From Prochlorococcus sp. AG-409-F19 (lineage in GTDB: Bacteria; Cyanobacteriota; Cyanobacteriia; PCC-6307; Cyanobiaceae): 64,000 nucleotides of DNA. The first letter of the stretch is position 1, and each line of letters begins with the position of its first letter. The notes under the pieces were generated by a model that was not told where the DNA came from, did not search any database, and saw only the letters and a program-made list of their open reading frames with translations. The stretch is taken from contig QCJV01000002.1 in the NCBI GenBank assembly GCA_003215795.1, positions 57,945-121,944 on the forward strand, in the 5' to 3' direction. Shown piece after piece: positions 42,823 through 53,171 of this stretch. The position numbers and the translations under genes are program-made.

Positions 42823-43797
42823 ATGAAACTAAAACTAGAGGTCAAACCTTTTTCGTTTCATCTGCTGAAACCTATCCAAACATCGCAAGGAGTTATCACC
42901 AGAAAAGAAGGGTGGCTAATAAAACTTCAAGATCAAGACAGTCGAATTGGTTGGGGAGAAATTTCTCCAATTAATTCTTCAGAACTAACTCAATGTAAAA
43001 AGATACTTACGAAGCTTGGTAGCTCAATAAACAAAGAGAATTTAGAAAATCAAATCAAAACATGGCCAGGGCCCATAGGATTTGCATTTGGTGCGGCGCT
43101 CGCAGAAATAAACTTACTAATTGGGGATCATTCAGAACAAAGATGGCTACAAGTTTCTTCATCAGCAGTTTTACTACCTAACAATGAGTTAGAACTACTC
43201 AAAAGCCTAGATTCCACTCTTGAAAATCAATATAATGATTGTACAAAAGCACTAACTTTTAAGTGGAAAGTTGCTAATTACTCAAATGAAATTGAATCAG
43301 TTCTGCTTCAAAAAATCTTGAAAAAATTACCACATGACGTATTTTTAAGAATTGACGCAAATTGCGGCTGGACTCGAAGTCAAGCTAAAGAATGGGCCCA
43401 AGAGTTGCATCAAGAACCAAGGCTAGAATGGCTAGAGCAACCTCTTCCAGCAGATGATATTGAAGGTTTAGAAGAGCTGGCTCAATACATTCCAGTAGCT
43501 CTTGACGAATCTTTAATCAAAACACCATCTTTACGTCAGACCTGGAAAAGCTGGCAGATTCGTAGGCCGTTATTAGAAGGGGATCCTAGGATTTTACTGA
43601 AAGAATTAACTAATAAAACACGTTTTCGAGTTATCAGCACTTCTTTTGAAACAGGGATCGGTCGACGATGGGTCGAACATCTAGCGGCATTACAACAAAA
43701 AACTTCTACGCCTACACAACCTGGTCTAGCACCAGGTTGGTTGCCAATCAGTCCTCTATTCAACAAAAACCCAAAAACAGTATGGGAGGCAGCGTGA
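42823..43797 (+). CDS. menC: o-Succinylbenzoate synthase (enolase superfamily)
   Basis: FLRIDANCGW, WLEQPLPADDIEGLEEL, VALDESL, STSFETGIGRRWVEHLAA; position between menA and menE. Confidence 0.93.
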   Translation: MKLKLEVKPFSFHLLKPIQTSQGVITRKEGWLIKLQDQDSRIGWGEISPINSSELTQCKKILTKLGSSINKENLENQIKTWPGPIGFAFGAALAEINLLIGDHSEQRWLQVSSSAVLLPNNELELLKSLDSTLENQYNDCTKALTFKWKVANYSNEIESVLLQKILKKLPHDVFLRIDANCGWTRSQAKEWAQELHQEPRLEWLEQPLPADDIEGLEELAQYIPVALDESLIKTPSLRQTWKSWQIRRPLLEGDPRILLKELTNKTRFRVISTSFETGIGRRWVEHLAALQQKTSTPTQPGLAPGWLPISPLFNKNPKTVWEAA

Positions 43798-45032
43798 AAA
43801 AAGTTACGGCAATCTTTTGCAATCCTAATAAGTTAGAAGAATGCTCTCAAAAGCTAAGAAATAGCTTAAATGCTGGCAATTGGGTTCAATTGCTACCTGA
43901 TAAAAATATCAACGAAAAGCTTATAACAAAAAATATTTTAGCCAAAGAAGCCGGGGTAATTATTAAGAGTGGAGGAAGTCTAGGTGAACATAAACAATGT
44001 CTACACCCTTGTAGCAATCTAAACATGTCAGCATTGGCGACAGCCCAGTGGCTAAGAGCTCAAGGACTAGAACCTAGACAAGCTAATATTATAAACACGT
44101 TACCCCTTCACCATGTAAGTGGATTACTAGCTTGGTGGAGAAGCCTTTGCTGGAGGGCAGAGCATCTTTGGATCACGCCAAGCATGATGCATCCTCCAAC
44201 ACAACTAGAGGAAGCAATTCATAGAATGGTGTCTAATAGCGCAGGGCCACTGTTGACTTCGTTAGTACCAACACAACTCTCTCGTCTTATTGAGGACTCT
44301 TCAGGGGTTAGGTGTTTACAATTATTCTCTGTTATATGGATAGGGGGTGCTTCTATTTCAAACAACCTGGCCGCAAAAGCAAGGAGCCTAAGAATTCGGT
44401 TAGCACCCTGTTATGGGACAACTGAAACTGCGGCAATGATAGCAGTTCAAAGACCAGATGATTTTTTGTTAGGCATAGACTCCGTAGGAGAGCCCTTAGA
44501 GGACATTCAATTAAAGATTGAGCAATCAAATGCATTGCAGATTCGTACTAAAAGGCTGGCAAACGTACTCAATGCAGATGGAAGTCTTCAATCTATTGCA
44601 AATGAAAATGGTTGGTGGGAGTCTGGAGATGCCGCACAACTAACCATTCGTCGTCATGCCCAACAATTAAGAATCATTGGAAGAAGAGATACAGCAATAA
44701 ATTCTGGGGGCGAAACTATTTTCCCAGAACAACTTCAAGCTCTTCTGCTTAATGACGCTAAACAGAGAGGTCTTCCTATCGACAATATTTTACTCGTACC
44801 TAAACAAAATGAAGAGTGGGGAGAAAGATTAGAGGCACTTGTAAAGTTTAAAACTTCAAAAGAAAATATTAATTCATTGGAACTATTCCAACAACTAAAG
44901 GCAATTGTTGCAAACTGGTCTTCTCCTGAAAGACCAATTGCATGGCACAACTGTCCTGAGCTATCGACTAATCCCTTAGGGAAGTGGGAGATAAAGAAAT
45001 GGCAATCTTGGTTAAAAACCAAAGAGATATAA
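43794..45032 (+). CDS. menE: o-Succinylbenzoate-CoA ligase-type adenylating enzyme
   Basis: IIKSGGSLGEHKQC, NTLPLHHVSGLLAWWRSL, APCYGTTETAAM, WWESGDAAQL. GTGA overlap with the menC stop at 43794-43797. Confidence 0.93.
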   Translation: MKKVTAIFCNPNKLEECSQKLRNSLNAGNWVQLLPDKNINEKLITKNILAKEAGVIIKSGGSLGEHKQCLHPCSNLNMSALATAQWLRAQGLEPRQANIINTLPLHHVSGLLAWWRSLCWRAEHLWITPSMMHPPTQLEEAIHRMVSNSAGPLLTSLVPTQLSRLIEDSSGVRCLQLFSVIWIGGASISNNLAAKARSLRIRLAPCYGTTETAAMIAVQRPDDFLLGIDSVGEPLEDIQLKIEQSNALQIRTKRLANVLNADGSLQSIANENGWWESGDAAQLTIRRHAQQLRIIGRRDTAINSGGETIFPEQLQALLLNDAKQRGLPIDNILLVPKQNEEWGERLEALVKFKTSKENINSLELFQQLKAIVANWSSPERPIAWHNCPELSTNPLGKWEIKKWQSWLKTKEI

Positions 45033-45042
45033 TCACTCTATT

Positions 45043-45489
45043 TCAGGAAGATACTTCTAACCAACGATCAATGTCTTTAGGCAAGTCACAAGGATGGCGT
45101 AATTCACTATGAATTGCACGATGCCTAATTAAAGAATGTGCGACCATATTTTCACCTTTTTTAAAAACATATTTAACTTGAAAACAACCAGCATCTAATC
45201 TCAACGGGGATAATTCAATCTCCAAATGATCCTCTATACGAATTGGGGAAAAGAAATCTGCCTCGCAATGGACAATCGGCAAAGCAATGGGAATGAAAGA
45301 CTTGATATCTACTAAAGAAGGAAAAATATCTATTGCCTTGAGTCCATAAAGCTGCAAGCTTTCTTCCCAAGCCTCGTGGGACCAGCGTAATAAATGATAA
45401 AAGTGAATAACACCTGCAGCGTCAGTATCCCCAAAGCGAACAATACGTTCTAAAAGTAGCCAATCTCTAGGATTGGTAGATGACATCAT
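45043..45489 (-). CDS. 1,4-dihydroxy-2-naphthoyl-CoA thioesterase-like hotdog protein
   Basis: IVRFGDTDAAGVIHFYHLLRWSHEAWEESL hotdog motif; next to menE. Confidence 0.88.
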   Translation of the reverse strand: MMSSTNPRDWLLLERIVRFGDTDAAGVIHFYHLLRWSHEAWEESLQLYGLKAIDIFPSLVDIKSFIPIALPIVHCEADFFSPIRIEDHLEIELSPLRLDAGCFQVKYVFKKGENMVAHSLIRHRAIHSELRHPCDLPKDIDRWLEVSS

Positions 45490-45491
45490 AC

Positions 45492-46688
45492 TTATCGATC
45501 TACTGAACCCATAATAACGTCTATAGAACCAAGGATGGCCATAATATCAGCTACTTTTGTACCTTTTAAAATGTGAGGGAGAATTTGTAAGTTATTTAAA
45601 TCAGCAGCACGTATTTTAAATCTCCAAGGAGTAACATCATTGTTGCCTTGAATAAACACACCAATTTCTCCCTTCCCTGATTCTAAGCGTGTATATAGTT
45701 CACCATTGGGAATCTTAAAAGTTGGAGCAACTTTCTTAGCAACGTACTGATAGTCAAACCCTGCAAATGGGCTATTTTTCCCTTCTGCTTGTCGAGAAGC
45801 CTCAAGATTCTCGGTAGGTCCACCAGGAATAGAATCACATGCCTGACGTAAAATCTTCAAAGATTGGCGCATCTCCTCAATTCTTACTCTGTACCTAGCA
45901 AAACAATCACCCTCCTGTTCACAAGCAACATCCCAATCAAAATCGTCATAGCATTCATATTGATCCACCTTCCTCAGGTCCCAGGGAACACCTGATGCTC
46001 TTAACATTGGTCCAGACAAGCTCCAATTCAGTGCTTGTTCTTTAGAAATTGCCCCTAATCCTTCAATCCGCCGTCTAAAAATTGGGTTATTAGTAATAAG
46101 TTTTTCATATTCATCAATCTTGGGGGCAAACCAATTACAAAAATCTCTGCACTTCTCAAGCCAACCCCATGGCAAATCACAAGCAACTCCTCCTATTCGA
46201 AAGAAATTATTATTGATTAACCTTTGGCCAGTTGCGGCTTCCCAAAGGTCATAAATCATTTCACGCTCTCTAAAAATATAGAAAAAAGGAGTTTGAGCGC
46301 CGACATCTGCTAAAAATGGTCCTAACCAAAGAAGATGATTAGCTATCCTATTTAATTCCAGCATTAAGACCCGAATATAACTTGCACGCTTAGGTATAGA
46401 GATATTTGCTAAACGTTCAGGTGCATTTACAACGATTGCCTCATAAAACATTCCTGCCGCATAGTCCATACGACTTACATACGGAACAAACATGACATTT
46501 GTTCTATTTTCAGCAATTTTCTCCATGCCTCGATGTAGATATCCAATTACTGGCTCACAATCAATTACATCTTCGCCATCAAGTGTGACTACTAAACGAA
46601 GAACACCATGCATTGAAGGATGATGAGGGCCAAAATTGACCACCATTGGCTCCGTTCGGGTTTCCAGCTGCGTCATGGGGCCAAACAT
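45492..46688 (-). CDS. ndhH: NDH-1 subunit H
   Basis: [57 protein letters not shown]. Confidence 0.99.
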   Translation of the reverse strand: MFGPMTQLETRTEPMVVNFGPHHPSMHGVLRLVVTLDGEDVIDCEPVIGYLHRGMEKIAENRTNVMFVPYVSRMDYAAGMFYEAIVVNAPERLANISIPKRASYIRVLMLELNRIANHLLWLGPFLADVGAQTPFFYIFREREMIYDLWEAATGQRLINNNFFRIGGVACDLPWGWLEKCRDFCNWFAPKIDEYEKLITNNPIFRRRIEGLGAISKEQALNWSLSGPMLRASGVPWDLRKVDQYECYDDFDWDVACEQEGDCFARYRVRIEEMRQSLKILRQACDSIPGGPTENLEASRQAEGKNSPFAGFDYQYVAKKVAPTFKIPNGELYTRLESGKGEIGVFIQGNNDVTPWRFKIRAADLNNLQILPHILKGTKVADIMAILGSIDVIMGSVDR

Positions 46689-46720
46689 TTACAGAGACAC
46701 TTAGATATTAGGAACTACTT

Positions 46721-47626
46721 ATGAAAGAAGATTCAAAGATTGTCACATCCAAGTTCAAACACACACCTGTTCTCTCTCGAGAAGTAATAAATGCAATTGG
46801 CCAACTTCCAGCAACCTTACTGAAAAAAGGGAAGGTCATTGATGCAACTATTGGCGGAGGAGGACATGCATCATTAGTCCTCAAAACCTATCCAAATCTT
46901 CACATAATTGGCTTAGATCAAGACCCAATGGCTATCAGTGCAGCCACAGATCGACTAGAAATTTATGGTTCAAGAGTCAAAATTCTTTCATCAAATTTTG
47001 CTGACTTTGATCCACAAGAAAAAGTTTCATTTGTTTTTGCTGATCTAGGGGTCAGCAGCCCACAAGTTGATGAAGCAAAAAGGGGTTTTAGTTTCCGTTT
47101 AGATGGACCTTTAGATATGCGAATGAACCCTAAAAAAGGTCTTACAGCAGCAAAACTAATACAAGAAACTGATGAAAAAGCTCTCGCTGATTTGATCTAT
47201 AAATATGGTGAAGAAAGGTTCTCAAGACGTATAGCAAGACGTATCAAACAAGATTTGTTTGCAAATTCTTCTTATACGGGAACAGCTTCTCTTGCTTCTT
47301 CCATAGCAAGCTGCTATCCAGCAAGGTTTCGCAATCGGCGCATTCATCCTGCCACTAAAACTTTTCAAGCTTTACGAATAGCTATTAATAATGAACTAGA
47401 AGCTTTAGAGAAGCTCCTATTAAAAGCCCCCAATTGGCTTTTACCAGGAGGGATTATAGGAATTATTAGTTTTCATTCTCTTGAAGATAGATTGGTCAAA
47501 CATTCCTTTATGAAAGATGAGCGTTTAAAAAGAATCACTCGTAAACCAATTGTTGCAAGCCCTGAAGAGAAATCATTGAATGTTCGTAGCAGAAGTGCCA
47601 AATTTCGCATAGCAATGAAAGCCTAG
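46721..47626 (+). CDS. rsmH: 16S rRNA (cytosine1402-N4)-methyltransferase
   Basis: [68 protein letters not shown]. Confidence 0.98.
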   Translation: MKEDSKIVTSKFKHTPVLSREVINAIGQLPATLLKKGKVIDATIGGGGHASLVLKTYPNLHIIGLDQDPMAISAATDRLEIYGSRVKILSSNFADFDPQEKVSFVFADLGVSSPQVDEAKRGFSFRLDGPLDMRMNPKKGLTAAKLIQETDEKALADLIYKYGEERFSRRIARRIKQDLFANSSYTGTASLASSIASCYPARFRNRRIHPATKTFQALRIAINNELEALEKLLLKAPNWLLPGGIIGIISFHSLEDRLVKHSFMKDERLKRITRKPIVASPEEKSLNVRSRSAKFRIAMKA

Positions 47627-47633
47627 ATGCCTT

Positions 47634-48782
47634 TTAACCTCTTAACTTAACCACCACATTTGAAATGGCTTGTACAGCTATTTCGATATTACTTAAGGTT
47701 GTTGAGCGACCGATGCTGAGACGTAATGATGCCTCAGCTTGTTGAGTTGTCCTTCCAAGAGAGATAAGCACATGGGAAGGAGATCCATTGCTGCATGCAG
47801 ACCCACTGCTGCAAGAGAGGAGAGGTCTTAATTGTTTATGTAAACGAGAACCAATGACACCACCTACGGTGAAATTTAAATTATTAGGCAATCTCCTTTC
47901 CAACGAACCATTAATTGTTAGATCAGGAATTTCATTATTTAAACCTTGCCAAAGTTGATCTCGAAGATCTTTGAGATATTTATAATGAACATCTAAATGT
48001 TCAATTGCAAGTTCTGCAGCCTTAACAAATCCAATCACTAATGGTACTGGAAGAGTGCCAGCTCTAATTCCATTCTCTTGATTACCACCCCATTGTAAAG
48101 GCATAACATCACAAGTTTCATTAACAATTAATAGTCCAATGCCTTTTGGGCCATAAATTTTATGACCACTAATACTTGCAAAATCAATCCCTATCTTCTT
48201 AAAATCAATTGGAACATTTCCAAAACCTTGTGCAGCATCTGAATGGAAAGTAATTCCGCGGGATTTACATAAAGAAGCGATTTCTGAAATAGGTTGAAGA
48301 ACTCCAATTTCATTATTAGCAACCATTACACTGACTAAAAAGGTATCCTCTGAAAATACATTCATTAAACTATCTAAAGTTATTATTCCATCTGAATTAG
48401 GGGTTAACTCAGTAACACGAAAACCTTCTTTTTCTAATTGTCTCAATGGCTGAATGACTGAATTGTGCTCCGTAGATATTGTGATCAAATGACCAGGTCT
48501 ACCATATTCCAAAGCTTTTGCCCTTGCATGACCAAGCAAAGCTAAATTATTGGCTTCAGTGGCACCGCTTGTAAAAATTAGTCGCTGAGATGAAATATCG
48601 AGAAGAGCTGCTAATTTATCTCTTGCAACAGTTATAGCTGCTGATGCATTAAGCCCAAGGCGATTCTGTTTACTTGAAGGATTGCCCCAAACCTCAGTCC
48701 AGTAAGGAGCCATAGCCTTCATCACCTCTTCAGAGCAGGGCGTAGTTGATTGATAATCAAATGCTAGTGGCGTAGTCTTCAT
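47634..48782 (-). CDS. Cysteine desulfurase (NifS/IscS family)
   Basis: AFDYQSTTPCSEEVMKAM, TSGATEANNLALLG, SDAAQGFG, SGHKIYGPKGIG, CSSGSACSNGSPSHVL. Internal ATG at 48782 preferred. Confidence 0.94.
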   Translation of the reverse strand: MKTTPLAFDYQSTTPCSEEVMKAMAPYWTEVWGNPSSKQNRLGLNASAAITVARDKLAALLDISSQRLIFTSGATEANNLALLGHARAKALEYGRPGHLITISTEHNSVIQPLRQLEKEGFRVTELTPNSDGIITLDSLMNVFSEDTFLVSVMVANNEIGVLQPISEIASLCKSRGITFHSDAAQGFGNVPIDFKKIGIDFASISGHKIYGPKGIGLLIVNETCDVMPLQWGGNQENGIRAGTLPVPLVIGFVKAAELAIEHLDVHYKYLKDLRDQLWQGLNNEIPDLTINGSLERRLPNNLNFTVGGVIGSRLHKQLRPLLSCSSGSACSNGSPSHVLISLGRTTQQAEASLRLSIGRSTTLSNIEIAVQAISNVVVKLRG

Positions 48783-48865
48783 TAATTCATTCGTGAAAAT
48801 TAACCAAACATCAATATCCTGGATGATATTGGTTTGCAAGTCCCAAGGTCTAAATACTCAATTTC

Positions 48866-49594
48866 ATGGAAGAACTATTACCTCAAAATCCAGAGAATCA
48901 AGAACAAGCTCGTATCTTACTAGTAGATGATGAGCCTGGTATTAGAACAGCTGTCCAAGCCTACTTAAAAGACGAAGGCTTTGATGTTGAAACTGCAATT
49001 GATGGTGAAGATGGCTTGCAAAAAGCAACTCAAATGATGCCCGATGTCGTAATTACTGACGTAATGATGCCTAGATGTGATGGATACGAGCTACTAAAGA
49101 AGCTTCGTTCAGACGAACGCCTTGGAGGAACACCGGTGATTTTTCTAACTGCAAAGGGCATGACATTGGACCGGACTCAAGGTTATGAAGCAGGAGTTGA
49201 TGATTACATTCCCAAACCATTCAATCCTGATGAATTAGTTGCAAGAGTAAGAAATGTCGTCAGAAGACAAGAACGTTTACTAGCAGAAGCAGCACGTTTT
49301 GCAGATACAGATGTTAGTCAAATGGCTAAGCAAATTACAGAGATAAAGTCGATGCTGACTCAGAGCGATAAAACTTCAGCAAGAAAAGATCTAATTCTTC
49401 CAAGCTTTACTCCTAGAGAAGCCAGTGTTCTTCAACTGGTTGCAGAAGGACTTATGAATAAGGAAATAGCAAGACAGCTGGAAACATCTATTAGGAATGT
49501 AGAGAAGTACGTCAGTCGACTATTCATCAAAACAGGAACTTCAAGTAGGACAGAGTTAGTAAGATATGCACTTGAGAATCACCTTGTAACTTAA
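48866..49594 (+). CDS. Two-component response regulator, receiver plus LuxR/NarL-type HTH
   Basis: LLVDDEPGIRTAVQAYL, VITDVMMPRCDGYELL, FLTAKG, YIPKPFNPDEL; C-terminal FTPREASVLQLVAEGLMNKEIARQL. Confidence 0.95.
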   Translation: MEELLPQNPENQEQARILLVDDEPGIRTAVQAYLKDEGFDVETAIDGEDGLQKATQMMPDVVITDVMMPRCDGYELLKKLRSDERLGGTPVIFLTAKGMTLDRTQGYEAGVDDYIPKPFNPDELVARVRNVVRRQERLLAEAARFADTDVSQMAKQITEIKSMLTQSDKTSARKDLILPSFTPREASVLQLVAEGLMNKEIARQLETSIRNVEKYVSRLFIKTGTSSRTELVRYALENHLVT

Positions 49595-49596
49595 AG

Positions 49597-50313
49597 CTAT
49601 TTTATTTTTTCGAATTCAACTAATTGCGAAAAGTAAAAAGGTGCTTGATTAAGTTTTCTTTTTTTAACTCTAAAGCCACATTGAAATGCTGCATTCACTA
49701 TTCCTTTTTCTCTAAGAATATAAGCTCTTGTAGTTTTACTTGGGCCAGGGAAAAATTGGCCAATTGTCTTTAATAAAGCTAACAATGGACTATATGGCGC
49801 AAAGCTTACTATTAACCTTGTTTCAGTTAAATTGCACAAATGTCGTACCATTTCTTCAGCTGCTTTCTGTGGGTAATGAATAAATACATCTAAACAAATT
49901 ACAGTATGAAATAAACCACTCAAACTCTCTAAATCAGAAGTTTTCAATGTCATTCGTGTTAAATCAAGACCATCTAATTTTGCTCTTCGCTTAGTCTCTG
50001 CAACCATTGCATCTGAAATATCGCTTGCTACAACAGAAGCAGCACCCAATGATAAAAGAGGCAAAGAAAGGCTCCCAACACCACAACCTGCATCGCAAAA
50101 TGATTGCTGGCTAATACCACCAGCTTCTTTAATCCAAGAGAGAACATCATCAACAGTCTTTTGGTGCCCTATTCGAATATTTCGTTGCACCTTATTAACA
50201 TCATCACTATTGCTATAAATTCTGTTCCACCTTTCAAAACCAGTACCATTGAAATAAGTCAAGACTTCAGCCTTTTCAGACTGCTTTTGTTCTTGTAAAC
50301 CTTCCTCTTGCAT
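49597..50313 (-). CDS. chlM: Magnesium-protoporphyrin IX methyltransferase
   Basis: YFNGTGFERWNRIYSNSDDVNKVQRNIRIGHQKTVDDVLSWI, FCDAGCGVGSLSLPL. Confidence 0.97.
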   Translation of the reverse strand: MQEEGLQEQKQSEKAEVLTYFNGTGFERWNRIYSNSDDVNKVQRNIRIGHQKTVDDVLSWIKEAGGISQQSFCDAGCGVGSLSLPLLSLGAASVVASDISDAMVAETKRRAKLDGLDLTRMTLKTSDLESLSGLFHTVICLDVFIHYPQKAAEEMVRHLCNLTETRLIVSFAPYSPLLALLKTIGQFFPGPSKTTRAYILREKGIVNAAFQCGFRVKKRKLNQAPFYFSQLVEFEKIK

Positions 50314-50340
50314 TGGAAAAAAGATTGATAGAGAAAGATA

Positions 50341-51504
50341 CTACTCAGCTGGCTTCCAATTAAGTAAATTAGATTCCAAATGAAACTGCCATCTCAACAA
50401 TTCCTTTAGAGAACGTCCAATAAAGAATTCCTGAATTTTTTTTCCCTGTTGAAATAAAAGCCTAGGCGAAACCGTTGCTGCCCATACAGCAAAAGAAGGG
50501 TCTCCAGTCCATTTAGCCAATTTCATGCAGCCATCCAACAATGGAAAAGTTGTTCCAGCCAAAGTACCATCTTCCAATCTACAAGAACCCTCCTCAATGG
50601 ATAAAAACCTTTGATCCCATAGAAAATATTTCTCTTGCAAGCCATAAGGAGCCAAAGCATCACTAACTAAAAACAGTCGATTAGCAGCCAACTTATACAA
50701 AATCAAAGCCATATTAGGGTGCACATGAATGCCATCAGCTATCAGGCCCATCGCAATTCCATCTTGCAAAAGGGCAACAGAAACAGGGCCTGGCTCCCTG
50801 TGATTTAGTTCAGGCATTGCATTGAAGCAATGAGTAATCATGCTGACACCTAAATCAAAAGCAGCTTTGCATTGTTCTGTATTTGCTGCGGAATGCCCCA
50901 ATGAAACAAGAATTCCAAGCTCATTTAATTTTCGTATAACTTCTATAGAGCCTTCTAACTCAGGGGCCAAAGTAAATAAAGAGATTTCCTTTTCAAATCC
51001 GCTAATTCTTTCTTTTAACGCTTGCAAACTGGGCAAACAAATCTGATTAGGATCATGAGCTCCTTGAAAAGTTGGTGCCAGAAAAGGACCTTCAATATGA
51101 GCTCCAAGCAACTTACATCTCCTATGAGAGCTTTGCTCCCTAGCTTGCCTCAAAGCCATTAAAGAATTTCTTAAAGATGAAACACTGCAACTGACCAGTG
51201 TTGGTGCAATCGCTTCAACGCCATCACTCCAAAGAAGATCCAATAAATCATTTAACTGCGGTAATTGTTGAACATCTAAATCTGTAAAAGATAAACCAAG
51301 CCCACCATTGATTTGAAGGTCTACTCCTCTTGGGCTCAACAAATCACCATCCCAATCTTCATCCTCAAGAGATGGCACTGCAACAGTTGACATTGGTTTT
51401 AAGGAGCATATCTGATCCTTGTCATCAACGTGAACACACCACAACTCTTCATTTAAGGAAGTGTTCAATGGTCCTGGTATTCGAATATTTATTAAATTGC
51501 GCAT
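50341..51504 (-). CDS. nagA: N-acetylglucosamine-6-phosphate deacetylase-like
   Basis: GVDLQINGGLGLSFTD, GAHIEGPFLAPTFQGAHDP, LGHSAANTEQCKAAFDLGVSMITHCFNAM, LVSDALAPYG. Confidence 0.9.
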   Translation of the reverse strand: MRNLINIRIPGPLNTSLNEELWCVHVDDKDQICSLKPMSTVAVPSLEDEDWDGDLLSPRGVDLQINGGLGLSFTDLDVQQLPQLNDLLDLLWSDGVEAIAPTLVSCSVSSLRNSLMALRQAREQSSHRRCKLLGAHIEGPFLAPTFQGAHDPNQICLPSLQALKERISGFEKEISLFTLAPELEGSIEVIRKLNELGILVSLGHSAANTEQCKAAFDLGVSMITHCFNAMPELNHREPGPVSVALLQDGIAMGLIADGIHVHPNMALILYKLAANRLFLVSDALAPYGLQEKYFLWDQRFLSIEEGSCRLEDGTLAGTTFPLLDGCMKLAKWTGDPSFAVWAATVSPRLLFQQGKKIQEFFIGRSLKELLRWQFHLESNLLNWKPAE

Positions 51505-51561
51505 GTCAGTGAATAGTTCGAAGAGCTAATGCAGAATTTATAATTCTCGTCATTATTATTA

Positions 51562-52119
51562 ATGAACCTTGCATCCCAAAACGTGACTTCAGCAAATGCT
51601 GAACAAAGCAACTCAGTAGCTGTGATAATGGGTAGCGATTCAGATTTACCTTCACTTCAACCAGCAATTAAAATTCTAGAAGATTTTGGTATCCAAGTAG
51701 AGACACGAATACTTTCAGCGCATAGGACGCCTCATAAAATGATTCAATTCGCAGATGAAGCAGAAAGTAAAGGTCTCAAAGTAATAATTGCTGGTGCTGG
51801 AGGAGCTGCTCATTTGCCAGGAATGGTTGCTTCTCTAACGAATATCCCTGTTATTGGAGTACCAATTTCAACCAAAACTCTAAAAGGTATTGATTCCTTA
51901 TACTCAATCGTACAAATGCCTGGAGGGATACCAGTTGCAACAGTTGCAATCAACGGTGGCTTAAACGCAGGATTATTGGCAGCACAAATCTTAGGTACTG
52001 CAATCCCATCAATAAGATCAGAAGTATCACAATATAGAAAAAAACTACGCAATGAAGTTAAAACAAAAGATCAAAAGCTAATTGACATTGGCATCTCGCA
52101 ATATATCGCCGACATGTGA
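51562..52119 (+). CDS. purE: N5-carboxyaminoimidazole ribonucleotide mutase
   Basis: VAVIMGSDSDLPSLQPA, ILSAHRTPHKMIQFA, GAGGAAHLPGMVASLTNIPVIGVPI. Confidence 0.98.
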   Translation: MNLASQNVTSANAEQSNSVAVIMGSDSDLPSLQPAIKILEDFGIQVETRILSAHRTPHKMIQFADEAESKGLKVIIAGAGGAAHLPGMVASLTNIPVIGVPISTKTLKGIDSLYSIVQMPGGIPVATVAINGGLNAGLLAAQILGTAIPSIRSEVSQYRKKLRNEVKTKDQKLIDIGISQYIADM

Positions 52120-52126
52120 ACTATCT

Positions 52127-52762
52127 TTATTGAAAAATGTTGAGCTCAATTAATTTCCTGATCACATCATCGACACACTCATCTAAACCCTGTAATGCAG
52201 TATCAATCTTCAAGTCTGGCTTTTCAGGCTCTTCATAAGGACTAGAGATGCCAGTGAAATCTTTAATCTCCCCTGCTCTTGCTTTTGCATAAAGACCCTT
52301 AGTATCACGTTTCTCACAGACCTCTAAGTTCGCAGCGCAATAGATCTCCAAAAAATCATTTTCCTTAACCAAACGTCTCGCCTTTTCCCGATCACTACGA
52401 AAAGGAGATACAAAAGCAGTCAAAACAATAATTCCAGCATCTAAAAATAGCTTGGACACCTCACCAATCCGACGAATATTCTCTTCCCTATCCGAATCAG
52501 AAAACCCTAAATCTTTACACAAGCCATGACGAATGTTATCTCCATCTAATACATAAGTTGATAGTCCTTTGTTAAACAAAGCTACATTCACAGCATTCGC
52601 TAAAGTGCTTTTTCCTGATCCTGACAACCCTGTAAACCAAAGAATGACACTTTTATGATTTCTTCTGTGCTCAAGAGACTCTCGATTGATAGAAGCCTTA
52701 TGCCAAACAATATTTGATGAATTAGTAGTCATTTCTCTTTTAGATCGTGTAAGCGTTTCCAA
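52127..52762 (-). CDS. cysC: Adenylylsulfate kinase
   Basis: VILWFTGLSGSGKSTLANAV, LDGDNIRHGLCKDLGFSDSDREENIRRIGEV. Confidence 0.98.
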   Translation of the reverse strand: METLTRSKREMTTNSSNIVWHKASINRESLEHRRNHKSVILWFTGLSGSGKSTLANAVNVALFNKGLSTYVLDGDNIRHGLCKDLGFSDSDREENIRRIGEVSKLFLDAGIIVLTAFVSPFRSDREKARRLVKENDFLEIYCAANLEVCEKRDTKGLYAKARAGEIKDFTGISSPYEEPEKPDLKIDTALQGLDECVDDVIRKLIELNIFQ

Positions 52763-52801
52763 TCACAATTTTTACATGTTAATGGAATCCTTTTTCTAGA
52801 T

Positions 52802-53125
52802 TTATCCACCAGATTGCTTTGGATGGAAACCATCTTTCTTTAAAAATTCAATTGCAGACTGGACCTGGTCTCCCTGCAATTCAATATTTTCTGCTTTTAA
52901 TGTTCCTCCAGTACCACATTTAGTTTTGAGTTTCTTTAAAAGCTTTCGTAATTCAATATCACTCAAATCTAATCCAGTAATAATCGTGACGGTTTTACCT
53001 CCCCTACCTCCTCTTAATCGCTGCACTCGCACTAATTGGTCAACCTTTGATTTGATGTCTAAAGATTTTTTCGCACTCGAATTTTGTGCAGGATTTTCAA
53101 ATTCTCTCCAAATTCCTTTAGGCAT
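52802..53125 (-). CDS. SUI1/YciH-family translation factor
   Basis: VQRLRGGRGGKTVTIITGLDLSDIELRKLLKKLKTKCGTGGTLK...IELQGDQ. Confidence 0.95.
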   Translation of the reverse strand: MPKGIWREFENPAQNSSAKKSLDIKSKVDQLVRVQRLRGGRGGKTVTIITGLDLSDIELRKLLKKLKTKCGTGGTLKAENIELQGDQVQSAIEFLKKDGFHPKQSGG

Positions 53126-53171
53126 TTTCGTTTAAGTCTCTAACCTATTAAATATCTTCCCTCTTTATCAG

